From assembly GCA_002633005.1 (NCBI GenBank), contig NMRA01000028.1, positions 214,421-274,460 on the forward strand: a stretch of DNA of 60,040 bases. Reading direction: 5' to 3'. Every line of letters starts with the position of its first letter. Positions within the stretch are counted from its first letter, which is position 1. This DNA comes from Phoronis australis. Taxonomy: Eukaryota; Phoronida; Phoronidae. Position numbers and translations under genes: made by a program. The notes beneath the pieces were generated by a model that was not told the DNA's origin, did not search any database, and saw only the letters and a program-made list of their open reading frames with translations. Positions 24,201 through 39,200 of the stretch are shown piece after piece.

Positions 24201-27200
24201 GGGAATCCATTTAGATTTTATCGCAATGTCTTATAGCATCCTGCAGGAAATCTTATCAGATCTTATAGGAATCCAACTGGATTTCCTATTGGATCCTATA
24301 GCATTTTCTATAAGCATCCAACAAGATTTCTTAAAGGATTTCCTGTATGATGTCCTAAAGAATTTTCTATATGGAATTCTATAGGATATTCAATTAGATT
24401 TTGGCCCAATATTTTATAGGATCCTACGAGATTTCCTGTAGGAATTCCTATAAGACCTTGTAGGAATCCAGTGGGATTTCCCACAGCATCATATAAGATT
24501 TCCAATGCATACATAATAAAAAAACAACAATGTTCTCCACAATGGTGATTTCTCAGTTCTGGTAAATTAGTGAACTTTGTCCTTACAGCAAACTTTACAG
24601 TCGAGATATTTATCTATGTTTCAAATGGGTACACTAATGGTGTTGCAAGAGACTTGTTTGTTCTTTTTTGCTCTTTAAATCTTTCAAATCATGTTACTGT
24701 TATTTAATATTTAATTACTGTATATTATAAGTATTTTGTATTGTTCTTTGATAGTCAGTGCTTTAAGCCTATGGCTAGTGTTTTAATTGCTGTAAAGAAT
24801 ACTGTTCATTGAATCGCTTTTCAGTGACACCTGTTGTCCAATTGAGTAACTGTCCCATTCTAGCCACTAAGCCGTCACTTAAGATAAAAAACCTTTATTC
24901 TACACATAGTCAAAATGTTCCCTTAGATTTTTAGACGCACATTAAAGTTACAAAACCTAAAATTGAACAGCTATAGCGAAAGCTATATAGTTGACCTATT
25001 TAAGTTTTCTTAGTAAGGATATCTCAAAACTTATTCACAAAAATTGTCCATTTTTACAATATTTCACGTATGTCTAGAAAAATACATTTTCCTCATTCAC
25101 GGGGAATTTCAAATACGAAATATATACTGTGCATCGAAAAAACATGATTTAGCAGAACCTTCTTGGAACAGCACAACCACATGGATATTTGTTCACTACT
25201 TATCCGAGGTCACAGGTTACAGGGCTGCCACTCAAATCAAATCTCCCACCAGGTACAAAGCAGCTTAATTTGTATGATATGTACCCCCAGTCCTTTCAAT
25301 CACCGAGTCGTAAATAAGAAATGCAATCCAGTGCAGGGGGTTACTGTTGATGCGATAATCATAAAAACTGATTTGCATTAATGACCCCCACAAAAAATCG
25401 CATGGTAAAAGGACAGAAAATACTAACGTGACCCACAAGTCCTCCAAATTGGCTCAACTGAGATTTGTGACCTCTGGACAAGACCAGACACGATTTTATT
25501 AATGATCGATGGAAAACTCTCAAGGGTTTCTTTACGGGCTTCATTTCTCTTTCTTTAGTCGTTGTCATGCAGTAGGCAGGGCGGCATGAGTATTGACCCA
25601 ATGATCAAAGCAAAACCCAACTTGAGAAAGCTCGTACCGCAGCCTAAAGTAACATAAACGGCGACAATGAAACATCAATCAAAAATGCTCAAAGTCGAAC
25701 ATAATTACACGAATTTGTCTCAGACAACATTCCAACAAGTGTTCGAGCTTTTTCATAAAATACTTCCTTAAGTGAATGTGTCTTTTTGATGTTGTGACGA
25801 ATGTTGTTTAACATGGCTTAGTCATTAAGTTTAAGTAATGAAATCAACGTCATAACATTCAGTCATTCCCATTGGTTGAAATTTGGGAAACCCCTTTCAG
25901 TGCTGTTTCCAAGTACGGCGGCCACCTTTGACTTGAATAGTGGCAATTTATTAAAGACGAGCAGCGATCGAAGTAAACAAAATCAAGGGAACCCCGATCC
26001 AATGGCTTAAGCTCAAACAGGTACAGCCCACCAAGGCAAGTGGTGGCGATATGATCGGTATACTTCCAAACAAGGCATTGATGCCCACACACGGAATTCC
26101 ATGTGTCGTTCATCATTTTCCAAAGGGCTACTTTTCAGTATAGGTGGCGCTGTGTCAGAGATAAAATCTGCGATGCCAATGACCTTCGCTTTCCTTTGGT
26201 TCAATCACGTGACCTTGAGGTACTGCCTTTACTCTCAAGCCCACTTTTGCCCACGTAGTATTCTTAGAGTCCAGGCATGATTTCCATACTCTGGTAATAT
26301 TTACGTCCATAAAGTGCGTAATTATCAAGTTGCCTGATTCCTTTAGGAAAGCGAGCTTTGTATAAATACGCCACTGACTGCCCGAGAGCATTCAGGTTGA
26401 ATTTCAATGACTCAGCGAGAGGTGTCAATCGGTTAATTAGTCAAAGAATGTCAACATCATAAGCTTTTCAAAAACAACTTCAGGTTTACTTTTAAATTCA
26501 ACCAAAAGTATTAGCATGACAAAAGTAAGTCGAGCCATTTCTGGAAGAAATTAATGCTAACCCACCTAGCTCTACCAAAGCTGTCATTTCTGAAAGTGTT
26601 CAACTCATCTCGCACGGCAGTGCAGCACTTGATTTTGCAACTTTATTTATTCTAGAGAGGTTACTCTAAATCCTTTTAATGTGCCTCGACTCTTCGCCTC
26701 TTTCTCACAAACACACAAGAGATTAGCGATTGGCTAATATTTTTCGAGAAGCCAATCGTCCCCAAAATAACCCCAAATTGCCGCTTTTTCGGCCGTAAAA
26801 TCGATGGTGTGCCTTTTTCTACGGTAGGAAATCGTTCTCAAAGAGACAGTCATATGAAATATGTCACGTCCATTTTCAGCGAGCGTAGCAATGCTGTTAA
26901 ACCGAAGTTAACAACTCAGCGAAGTACACACGCTTATGAAATATTGTTGGGCAGGATTGCAACAAAAATAACTTGTAGTGATACTGGTTTACTTGTTGTG
27001 AAGTCATGTCTATTTCCCTATCTTAAATACTAAGTAGTTCGGTGTTTAAAGAAAAATAGGTTAAAGAAGGCGGAGCAGAAGGTTATACTTCAGAGACTTT
27101 AGTGTAGGACTGACATCATAATCATAGACATTAAACTATTACCTTCATGTTCAAACTGATCTAAGTGGTGATTAGTACTTACAGAAACGTTTTTGGATGT

Positions 27201-30200
27201 TGTGTAACGCAATGTTGAAATGACCTGAACTACTAAAACGGCGCTCTAGCAAATGAAGTGCTATATCACATCAGTGGATATTCGTAACAAGTTGGACCAA
27301 AAACAACGTAACCTATGATATACTCATGACTATTACTCGATGTAAAACCGTGCTGTTTCAGTAGACACCATAATTCGAGGATTAAACTAGTAGCGCAAAA
27401 CCCGAGGGACTAATTAAGGTTTTGTAGAGATATTACTGTCTAATGCAAATGTCTGAGATAGCGTTTAATGGGGACTTTGGGAAGATATGTTTTCCACGAT
27501 AGAACTAATTAGAATGTTATGCGGTTATACACCGTGACTTTGGCAACGTGTTTTCGCCATACACACTCTGTAAAACACACAGTCACACAGGAGATAGACA
27601 ATTTCATCCATTTAAGTGTGTAAATAACAGTTGCGATTAACTATTGCGGAGGTATGATAGCATTCTTGTTTCAAAACTGCACCTACCATTTACATTCACT
27701 CTCTCAAGTTCATTATAAAGCGATTTAAATAAAGAACAGAGAAGGCAATTGTGTTTGTATTAAGGGTAATTTTGCAGCAACTCCACGTTTACATTTGTCC
27801 AATTTTAATGGCAAATAATTATTTCAAACAAAATCAAGTTTTGTACAAGTTTTATGCACGCAGTGCTCAATAATGAATTATTGCGAGGCATTCAAAAAGG
27901 GCGACATTGAATGAAAGCTGAATTTCAAGTTTGATATTTACTATGATCCTTAGGCATTTTAAAAATGTTTGTAAAAGTTTTATTATCAGTTATATCCCTA
28001 ATATCCTGTCCTGCCTATGATCGTCTGGTTATCCTAGATGAATTTTTAAGTTAATTCTAATTCTAGTTAGTTCTTATTAGTGTATGCGTACGTCATTCAG
28101 GAAGTGACGTTCGCGGCCCGAATTAATGCCGTCAGTTTTGTTTACATGCACTTCGCATGTGTGCATTTGGCATCAGATGCTTCATTTTGTACATCAGCTT
28201 GTAACAAGTTAGACCGTTACTTACGTTTCGCATCTATATTCAGTATGTCTTGAAGTTGTTGCATGCAAACAGGGATCATATAACTTTTTAAGATTTCCGT
28301 TTCACCGATTTATATACACGTTTATTCGTGTTAGGAATGCAGCGTTGCCTGTTCACGCCACAGCTAAAGCGTTGCAGAACCAGCGATCGCGGTCAAACTT
28401 GATTGTCGGATTCCGAAAGTGACATGTGCACAGGGATCACGAAGGTACTTGCTAAACATCAACCATCGGCATTTTCATTATTGGCTCTGTCGCCACCTAC
28501 AAGGAGTGTCGTTTTTAAACGTGAATTGCCGTGAGCTGCAGCCACTGTAGTGGATCGAGGCCACTAAGTTGGTGTCACGCATGCGTGTGAGCAGTCACGA
28601 GATGGCCCAACTCCATCAACCGGCACAGCTTCGTATTTTGTTGCTGCCGACTTCAGCCATTTCCCGTCCACTGGTGATTTAACAGTGGCCAAATCCTGCT
28701 CAGGTGAGTTCCAGTTCAATCTAGTATTGCCAGAGAATACTCGTAGAAGGTGAATAATTACGGCAATTTTTGGAAAATTGTGTCAACCAACAGATGTCTA
28801 CCGAATGAATCGTCGCACAAAAAATCTGGCGCAGAATGTCCAGGCCGCAAGCGTCATTTCCGGAGCGACACGAGCAAAATTTATCAGAACCCGCGGGAAT
28901 TTCATTCATTTGAAAAATTTTTGAAGGTTACCTAAAAACTGTAATCTAACCAAATGACACTAACTCAGCTGCCTTCACCTTTAAGGGTGGGTGAAAAAGA
29001 GGTCAACGATTTCCGAAATGTACAATCATCTATTAGGCATTACGGTAGTTGGGCATTGAATCATTGCCCAGTTATCCCGGTTACTTACGTAGGCAGGGTT
29101 CTGATGGCGTTACACTGGCATTCCGAATGATTCAAAAACTGTATGGTTTCCACGAATTGTAGAAGAACGTTATCACTTCCCTGTTGTCTGAATGTCTGAA
29201 AAGCAAACAAGTACACATGAGAATTGACACACTGTCATCAAACATGTTAAGATAAAGCACACAATATCACTAAATAAAACATATTATTATTATTATTATT
29301 GTCCACTTAAGGAATGAAGACGACAAAACCATGGATGGAATGGTGTTCACTGAATGCTTCAAAGGCAAGATGTAGCAGCCTCTGTTCAACTTTGTCGGAG
29401 ATCACGACTTAAGTTGCGCAAGTTTTAGAAAGTCATTGACGAAAAATAAGATATTTAAGTGAAACATATGTACATGTGCAAAGAAACGAATCGCGATCTT
29501 TAATCCAAGTTCAAGTAAAACGATGTCGCGTGTCTTTGCATTCTCTACCAATAATTGCGGCTAAACATTAATCGGTGTTCCTGGAAAAGTCTGATAGATT
29601 GTCACTCAAATGCGAATGACCCCAACTTGAACTCCTCTGGCCAGCAATGCATGGGGATTTGTGAGGGGACACCTTCACTGGGACTGAGTGAGTCAACAAT
29701 AACAGACGAGAGAAAGAACCTTGTAGACATAGTCATATGTCCTATTAAGATGACTGAATTGCAGTTCGCAGAAGCGAATCCAGGATGTTGCAAGGGGGCA
29801 CAACCACAGTTACTGATATTTACCCAAGGAACCCAAGCGACCGTCGAGGTCACCGACATTTCAGTTCCCGCCTCTTCTACTGATATAGTCTCATGCCAGG
29901 GCCCTTGTTCCTCATTCATTGCCCATTCCCCCCAGTCAATTATTCGACCATGCGGCTTGTGCAACGCGGTCAGTATATCCATATGGAGGAACCTAACACG
30001 AGTTGATCAGTTATCGCAGTACAGAGTACATAAATTCTTGAGAAAATATATTTGCCTGGGCAGAGGCGAAACATACTATATTTGTTTATGTTCGTTGCAT
30101 TCCAGGAAATATAGGTTATGTGAGACCCTTCATAATGAACATTTATCAGCCATGGTTGTGAGATCTCCCACTTTCGTCAACATTTGTTTTGACGCTTGCC

Positions 30201-33200
30201 AATAGATGTGATTGGTGAAGAAATAAACTTTGTGAAAAACAAAAAATTTCAAAAATAAAGGTTCAACAAAATCAGCAACTTTATAAATACCCTTTCCGTT
30301 TTTTCGCCTGTTTCGAGCGCGGTTTCATCACTCGAGGGACGTCACTAGGGATATTTAGCAAATTACTGTCATGCATACAGCGTTTTACCGGCAGTTTATC
30401 ACTGATCAAAAGTGAAGGACAATGCCGTTCAACTGTGGCGGCCATTTTGTTGGTGCACTGGCAAAAATTAAAAACAAATGCTTTGAAAATTTTATATTTA
30501 ATTCTGGTTGTTTTAAAACCATTTGATTTGAAAGCAGTAACGTTTGGGAGTAAGTTTCAACTAGATTACCTTGCAGTCAAATTCATTTGATAAAGTTATC
30601 AACTGAAGAGAAGCGGACAGAGTACCCTTTAAGGCATGCTTTAGAACTGTCTTATACGTAGGCCTACTGCGTCAACACAGACCAAGATAAAAAACCAGGA
30701 AAACTAAGTGGTTAAAATCACCAACTTTGTAAACACCCCCACAATCTGTCAAGTCGTTTGTTACGTGCGGACGACTCTGCTTCCGTTCAGTCAGTTTACT
30801 AGATGGCAGACTGCACGAATTTTCCTATCAAACTAAAACCGTAATCCCAGACCGACCACATTGCGCTTTAAGAAATAACGTTCTATTTTCCACCGACTAC
30901 TTAATAAAGCTTCATTTCGCCCTCTTTACCTGGTTAAAAACGAAATTCGAATTCGGCTTTATTAACTCGTCCACAAAAATTTCCTTACCACGATAAAACT
31001 TGTTTCCAGTTACTAAGAAGAATATAAAATCCTCCAAGTCATGAAATAAAATGCAGAAATCGTCGATTTTACGGTGGTTGGCCAACCCTGTAATTCGAAA
31101 ATGGCGGGCAGGGAATTCAGTCTCGTGACACAACAATGACCATTTTCCGTCAATACAATGTTATCATTTGAGCAATTCAAGGACTGTGACAACGAATGTC
31201 GACATGGTGCGTGTGCCTAATTTATTACATTTTATGCTTGGCGTGAGCTTAAGAGAAAACAGAAACTTTGCGAAGGGCCCCTTTTTAGATAGTAAAACAA
31301 CATTACAGCTATCACTGCGGTTAAATGTATTGCATTCGTTAGCCTCTTATAGACTCATTGAATACTGAAAGTGTTACACCTAATCAGGTTCATCGGGGTT
31401 CACTTTGTAACCGAACAACGGAACGTCAGAAGACAATTTCACGAAATTACTCTGCAAATAGGTATTCTTTTCTCGATGTGTTGGCGGCTGGCAGCTGGTA
31501 GCTTGGTGGTGATAGGGAAACCATACGTGTTAAGTGTAGAGAAACAATCACCAAAGCCAAAATGCCAAAAAACAACTTAAACAGGAATGAAGAGATGGCC
31601 CTACGTAGCCTATCACGGGATGAAAACATCATCATCCTACAAGCTGACAAGGGCAATACAACAGTAGTACTTGATAAGGATGACTACAACAGGAAGATGA
31701 CTGATCTGGTATCTAGTGGGCAGTACAAGGAAGTAAAACCTGAAGTGACCAAGGGCGTGGAAAGCGGGAAAATCTAATCACTCCTGAAAACTGTAGTAAG
31801 ATCATTGCCACGCGACACACTCCAAAGAATCAACCCAAACAACACAAAAGCCCTGCACATGTATGGTAAACCTAAGATACACAAACCTGATATGCCAATG
31901 AGACCAATTATAAGCAACATTGGTTCTCCCTGCCTCCAACTAGCTAGATTCCTCAACAACATCATATCCCCACTAGTTGGAAAAACTGACTCGAAGCATT
32001 TCGTGTCAATGTTGTCATCAGTTAGCATTACACGAAATGACACCATGGTGAGCTTTGATGTCGAAAGTCTATTTACAAGTGCACCAACATCAGAGGTTCT
32101 TGCATTACTCAGGTCAAAATTAGAACATGACCACTAGACATCAGAGGATGTAAACCTCCCAATAGGCTACATTCTGGAATGGGTGGCATTCTGTGTCAAT
32201 ACCACCTACTTTCAATACCAATACATGTTCTACGAGCAGACACAAGGAATGGCAATGGGTTCACCGCTATCACCAGTCTTAGCTAACTTGTACATGGAGT
32301 GGTTCGAACAAAAAGCTCTCAGCTCAGCTAACAGGCCCCCAAACATGCGGAAACGATACGTTGATAACGCACTCACAATATTCAGCCAAGACTCAGAAAA
32401 TCTATCAGAGTTCCTTGACCATCTGAACAACATAGCGCCTACAATTACATTGACAATGGAAGAAGAGACAAATAACAGTCTCCCATTCCTAAACGCACTA
32501 GTGACTCGAGTTGAAGGAGAATTAACGTCAGTCTACTATAAGATGACCCACACAGGACGATACCTCGACTTCAACTCCATCCACACCAAATGAGTCAAGA
32601 AGGGTATAATCAAATACCTTGCATCAAAATCAAGAAAAAATCTGCAGTAATACAGCACTCCAAGCAGAAATGACCAACCTGACGGAGACATTCGAAACAA
32701 ATGGCTACCCAAGGGATTTCATCAAGTCGGCTTTAACATCGCAAAGAAAAGAGAAAGTGGCAGAAGAACGCCCACTGCAGACTATGTGCTTACCATATGT
32801 ACCCGGAACCGAGAAGCTAGGACGCATATGTAAAGAATTTAAAGTAAGAACAGTATACCACAGCTCATACACACTGGGTCGGCGACTGACGAAAGTCAAA
32901 GCAAGAACTGACATGGGGAAAAAGGAAAATGTCATCTATGAAATCCCATGTGGTGAAACATTAAGACCACTAGAGACAAGAACTGCTGAATATAAGAGGT
33001 GTTGTAGAGAGAGAGTAATACCTCATCAGGAGTAGCAAAACACATGTGGTCGAAAGAACACAATATCGAGTGGAATAACATCCGAATACTTGTCAGTGGA
33101 ACAGGTTGGAGCGAGAGAAAGATCAAGGAAGCCATGTACATGAAAGTACAAGCCAATGTCTTCAGTCAACCAAGCAAATAACCAAGTGACACTTGGCTAA

Positions 33201-36200
33201 GTCTACTTAGGAAGGTTTAAGTATAATAAAATACCCTCTAAGTAAATGGATGACTCGATGGTGTAGTGGTTAAGGTGCTGGACACGAATTACCTGTACTT
33301 TCAGAAATCCTGCCTCGGTCAAAAAAATCACGCATGAGTGTACCACATATCCGTGCTCGTTCGGGAACACCTGAACCTGAGAATAGACCGACCGAAACGT
33401 CGTGACAGCGTAAACAGACAAGCGGTCGGTGTAAATAGACCAAGAACGGTTTTGGAATCAGGTAGTCAGCATGTGTGATGATACCTGGGTTAGCTAGTTG
33501 ACATCTGCAAAATTTCAACCAGTGGAGTCAGGTAGAAGCCAGCATTTGTGTTCCACACCAACGAGTAGATACAACTGGACTTGTATTTGGTACAGAGTTT
33601 GAATTTGATGACCATTAGCACCAAAGATCACTAGGATTAGAAAATGTACACTAAAATTCACCGAAACATCAATTTAGGCTAAAAGGGTATATGGGCAAAA
33701 TCATCTATTATAGTTATTATAGTGATTCAAATTCAGATGCCGTGGGAGAATGACGATCACTTTTAAGTACTTAATCCGAAGGTCTTGGTACGCAATGCAA
33801 ATGGTATTCGTTCTCTACACATCCCGAATTGCATAACTCACACAACCTATTTTCATAGAGAATATGAGATCTAATCAATCCATATCAAAATTCACTGAAG
33901 CCTACGATTGGCAAGAAATTCCCGGTGAATTAAAAGTCAGCAACCAATGAACCCTGGTTGGTAACAACCAGTTAATAAGCGACATCTGATGAGCAGAGTC
34001 ACAGCCCAAAATAACTACTAAAGGCACACGCAGCGCGCCTTCCTAAATTTTTGCAAGTCTCATCTTGTTCCTTACTTAGATTAGATATGATTTCTGAGAT
34101 CGAGAAGTACTGTCCCGTCATTACTGCTTCACACCGGACCATTGAGTTTTCTATCACAGCGGGTTAGTTTCAGGCGCCAAGGCAGTTTCTTAACAACCAT
34201 CTTTAAAAATACTATTGGGCGAAAATGTTGATTGTTTTCTTAATATGAAAGAATGCACACTTTCGAAAACAAAAAATATGAGAGCAGTTGTTGTAATCAC
34301 CAGATCCTCTCTCTAGAAACGGAACTTTGCACTCTCTAAATTTATCTGGAAAATCTGGGTGCATATCAACTTACCAGAGAAGCACGCTAAAGTGCCCGTA
34401 TTCACGTGCGTGCGTGTATATGAAACATGCTTCAAAAGTCATAAAGAGGCCAGGAACGCAATAAACATACTAAATAGCAATATTGATAGTATCTGTCCGC
34501 CACTGAAACAGGACTCACTTATATGGAAAATGCGACCTTTGACCTCAAGCGACTTTATGCAACTGACTGTGAGCGCATGCGTGCATTTATCATAAGTGGG
34601 AGGGAGATTAGAAACCTTGCGGTAATAACAGAGTTTCTCCTTCGCGCGTATTTCAAAAATCGTGAATTTTGTGATTTTTTCTGGAAATTTCCTCACAGGA
34701 GAAAGTGAATTACTCTGTACTAGACGTTGAGAGATGGTACTTTCGTCAGGAGTTGTTTTAAAGATCTTTTTGACGAGCTTTTGCGTTCCATGACTCTTTA
34801 AAAACTTACAACCGCCCTGGCCTTCTTTCAAGGTGTTCGCAAAATACTATCAATAGACTACTTCTAGACTATCGTCTGGACGATGAAGATCGTGTTTAGA
34901 GATCTAATCACAATGATAAAAACAAAAATGAGACGCAGTTCCAATTATGAACTCGTCTATCTTGTTGAACTTTTTGCGACTGATAAATTAACTTGATAAA
35001 TTGGTATTTTAAGCAACACAGCACTTTGATTGACTGTGACTGACCAATGAACAAGGGCTTAAGCATTGAGAGGAAACACTTGAAGAGGCACAATCGGCGA
35101 CCGTGAAGCCTGAAGAAAATGCTCCAAGTTGGTCAGAATTACATGAATTTATTTGAGCCAGCACTTCAACAGTCATGAAAAAAATATTGAATCCATTCTC
35201 AACAAGTTTTGTTAATTATAATACTCATGACTTGGTTTAAATGTTTGAAATGGTGCTGCCAGAGAGAACGTATGAAGGATAAGTGAGAAAGTCCACATGC
35301 TTCTGAGAATGATACGGTATTGGTTAAGAATTCTCAAAATGTTATGTATGTTAAAACATCCAATGATATGCAGTATGAAATGACTGTAATAGAACATGTT
35401 GGGCTCAAAATGTTAAGCATTTACTATACGTATTTCAAAATGGTTTTGGTACCGCCTGGCTGAATCAGGGAGTTGGTAACGAACAATTACTCACTGAAAA
35501 ATTAAAGCAATGTTGTCAGGACATTGACGTCCAACAATGAGAAGAGAATATATCGTCTCAAAGTTTATATGTGTACAACAATGCCAAAACAGATTTCATG
35601 TTGTAAACCGTGTTATTTACCGCTAAGCGTTTAACACGATGCAGGTCATTCTTTACTAATTGTAAAAGAATGGGGTTAGATCCAGGCAATGTGTTTATTG
35701 TGAGTGGAACGTAATAAAAACTGAAAACACTTCCTGATAGAATGCAGTCATCATAAGGATCTAAGGCAACGGTGTTTATTCAGTGAACTATATGATCATT
35801 ACAGACATTTGAATTTTGAAAGTCTGGGATTGGGTACTACCAACATCAACATTTCGAGACATGTAGTTAGGGTTCTTGAGAACGCAGAAGCCAGACGAAA
35901 ATTATTTTGAGATAGTTGATATATACGTGTGGGTGGGTTTGGTAAATTGCGCAGACTTCTTGTTCTGTGAAAACTTAAATATTATAATGTTGACCGAAGG
36001 CATGATTGCCCAAAAAATAATGACCTAGCCTAGGTACAAAACTATACTTTGACAATAGTCTTCATAAAGCTTTCTGACTGGATAATTATAATCTAGCTCT
36101 CTAAACCGTATGGACGATGAAGATGGCATTCAAAGATTTCATCACGGTGATAAAGAAACTGAGACGAAGGGCTAAAGACAAACTTGTCGACCTTTATGAA

Positions 36201-39200
36201 CTCTTTAACAATGTCGCACAAAAAGAGGCTCAGAGGGTGTGAAGGAAATGCATCAACTTGCACAGAACAACAGAAATTTACCTCAGACAACATTTTAGTA
36301 GTTGTTCGGAGTTTTTTTCAAAATATTTCGATTTTCTTGAACTTGCTTTTATTTTACTCTTATTTTCGTAAATGTCAGCGAAGTTAGAGACCCTCGACTG
36401 TTGATTAAACGCATGATCTTCAGGTATCTCATATTTATTTGTAGGTTAGCAACTATAATTGCCAGGTTATCGTATTTCCAAAACGGGTTTGACCATTTAG
36501 GAAATTGAGTTCTGTATAATTAAACTGAGATCATTTGACCAGGACTAAATGTTTTCAAACTTGTTAGAACAAACATGGCAATCATTATCAGAAATTGATC
36601 TATGAATGTCGTTACAACGGTTATATCATTAGCATACAAAGCGTAACTGGAGAAATTGGTTCAAAATTAGTCAAATAAATGATCAATAATAATGCACCCA
36701 GTATAGACTCCTGAGGGTGCACCTGAATTGGAACAATGTTATACTTTTGGTACCTATCTGAGAACACTGAGAACAGTTTGAAAGATAGCTACTCAAAAAC
36801 TTAAAGATGACGGATTGCAACAAAAGCCATAATATTTAAAGTTATCTAATAATTTATTATTGTCCATAGCTGAATTGTGGCTGCCTGATGGCTTGACTTC
36901 ATAGCACATGTGAAAACAATGCGCCGAATGGCAATTTACCGATAAAACCACAAAGTCGAGCCGTACAGCCCGTCCGGGTTAACGTGCGCTTCTGGACTAC
37001 TCGGTCTGCGACAGCAATTTTTCGCTGTACAAAAACAGCTGGAGAAGTCGCCACATCGATTCCAGTTAATTTTGACCGGAAGCATTTGTGAGGAATCGGC
37101 AAATTTATAATAAAACCCTGCGCATTTCTATGTTTTGTAGCTAATAACTTCAATAAAAAATCACTAATAAAAATATTACAACTGAAGTCAATACCAAAGT
37201 GTGAATTTGAAATCACAAACACCAAAACCGATTTAGAATGTAAATGTGTAATCGTTTCGCACTTTAGATGTTCATAAAATCGTACATTCATTTTTCTCTA
37301 TGCATATTGGATAACAGATGACCCGTGGATTCAACACCTTAACTACAATAAGTTAATTAGTACGCCACGGAGATTTCCCATATGTTGTTTCAACTGTCTA
37401 TCCAAGTGAACATTTACGAATTTATTTTATCATTGGGTTAATTTACAGATGACTTTTTTCGGCAATATGACTATAGGAAAGTCTTTGTAGATCCGCCAGT
37501 GTCTTAAAGAATCTGAACACGAGATTTCCTAACTCATAAACACAAAGACGCATTTGTGCGTGAAAAGAGGATTTACTCATCATGATACTTACCAGAAACT
37601 TTCTACTTATGTTATGCGACGTTTTCACACCGCATTCGCTGGTGTCGTTGCAACAGCCAGCCTCTTTTTGACATTGATGAATTATAGTGCATGCCGGGAA
37701 ATAAATGGCAGTTGGGTCAGTGCTTATTTCCCTTATATTAATCAGCATTGCCTTGGGAATTCTGCATTCCGATTTCTTTTCTACTTCTTGGAAATGCTTA
37801 AGGAACTGGTCTAAATCTGTAATCAGAAGAATGCCAGTTTTAAACAATTGGGCTTCGACGTTTGCTCGAGACATTTCCATTTTTGGTTGGTAGACGTACA
37901 CGTAAGATCTAGGAATTTCTGAAAACGGTCCACTCAAAGTAAGTGTATGGGCCTTTAAAAAGAAAACTGCCCGAGTGTTGACACATGGCCTTACCTTTTG
38001 GAGCCACTGTTATAGCTTCCAACTCTAACGGTTTCGCAACACAATATTATGGTTGTGTTGGAGGTGACATTTACTAGTGTATCTTACCATATGGGTATAT
38101 ATGGTGGGTGGCTGTGGTGATGATGGTGGTGATGTGATAGGTTTGGTGGTAGTGATGGTGTCAATGGTGGGGAAGATGCGGTAGTTGTGGGGTGTTGTGG
38201 GGTGGTGGTTGTGATGGTGATAGTGCTGGTGTGGTAATGGTAGACGTGGTGTAGGTGAGTAGTAGTGATAGTGGTGATGATGATGGTTATAGCGGTGATG
38301 TGATAGCAGTGTTATAGCTGTGATAGTGGTGATGATGATGGTTATAGCGGTGATGTGATAGCAGTGTTATAGCTGTGATAGTGATAATGATGGTGGTGGT
38401 GGATAGTGGTGTGGTGGTGATTTTGTGGTAGAGATGATTGCGGTAGTGATGCTGGTTGAGGTGGTGAAGGTGATAGTGGGGGTGTGTTGTGTTATATGTT
38501 GTCGCTCTCGGTATATATTGTTACCCGGGCGGCAATATATGTTGATGTTTACGGCATATAACGTGGTTCTCGGCATATATTGACGCCCAGGCAACAATAT
38601 GTCTAGAGTGTGACATTATGTGCTACAACAGTGTGTTCGTGTGGTGCGATGGTGGCGATAATCAATGTTGTTCTTTAATTCATACGCGTTGAATAGGTTG
38701 AGTGCAGTACGGAATGTGGTATTATTTTCTGTATCGCACTCCTGGTACTACTTCAACTGTGCCCTCAGACGTGGAAAGTTCAAAAGGTAGGTCAATGTCG
38801 ACTCGACGTCGTTAGCCGACTCGATCATCAAAATTTCTATCAAAATTGTGTAACGCAATAAAATTGCAGCAGTATAAGTAACGCTCAACATGCAGTCAGG
38901 TCACAAACATAACATCTGGTACAAAACTGTTAATTCTATAACACTTCTGTCTCAGTTTTATTTGCTAAATATTATGTCGTCTGCAACTCAGGCAGGATTG
39001 CTCGGTAGGCCTAACTACAATCTTAAATATTGTTGTTGTTTAATTATTTTCTGGAAATGTCACAAGTTCACTGCACAATTATCGTTGTTTTCATCTTTAT
39101 CTGTTCTCAAGTAATATATTGTTACATTAATACTGTTTTCTTTAACGTAGTAAACTTGTAACATACTTGCCGAGAATTGTACGATGACACTTGGCTTACC

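Noticed and set aside
29602-29982. 126-codon minus-strand frame overlapping the plus-strand cystine-knot-like frame
   Set aside because: No domain or in-phase splice to gene 2 could be seen. It is kept only as an alternative in the finding on that region.
33248-33330. Functional tRNA gene
   Set aside because: Only an A box and a weak B box are present; acceptor and anticodon stems cannot be formed.
36899-37291. Minus-strand frame starting NVRFYEHLKCE, like the last strand of a PDGF domain
   Set aside because: It lacks the second Cys, has no adequate acceptor, and does not continue like the family. The exon at 21.8 kb with matching donor phase fits better.
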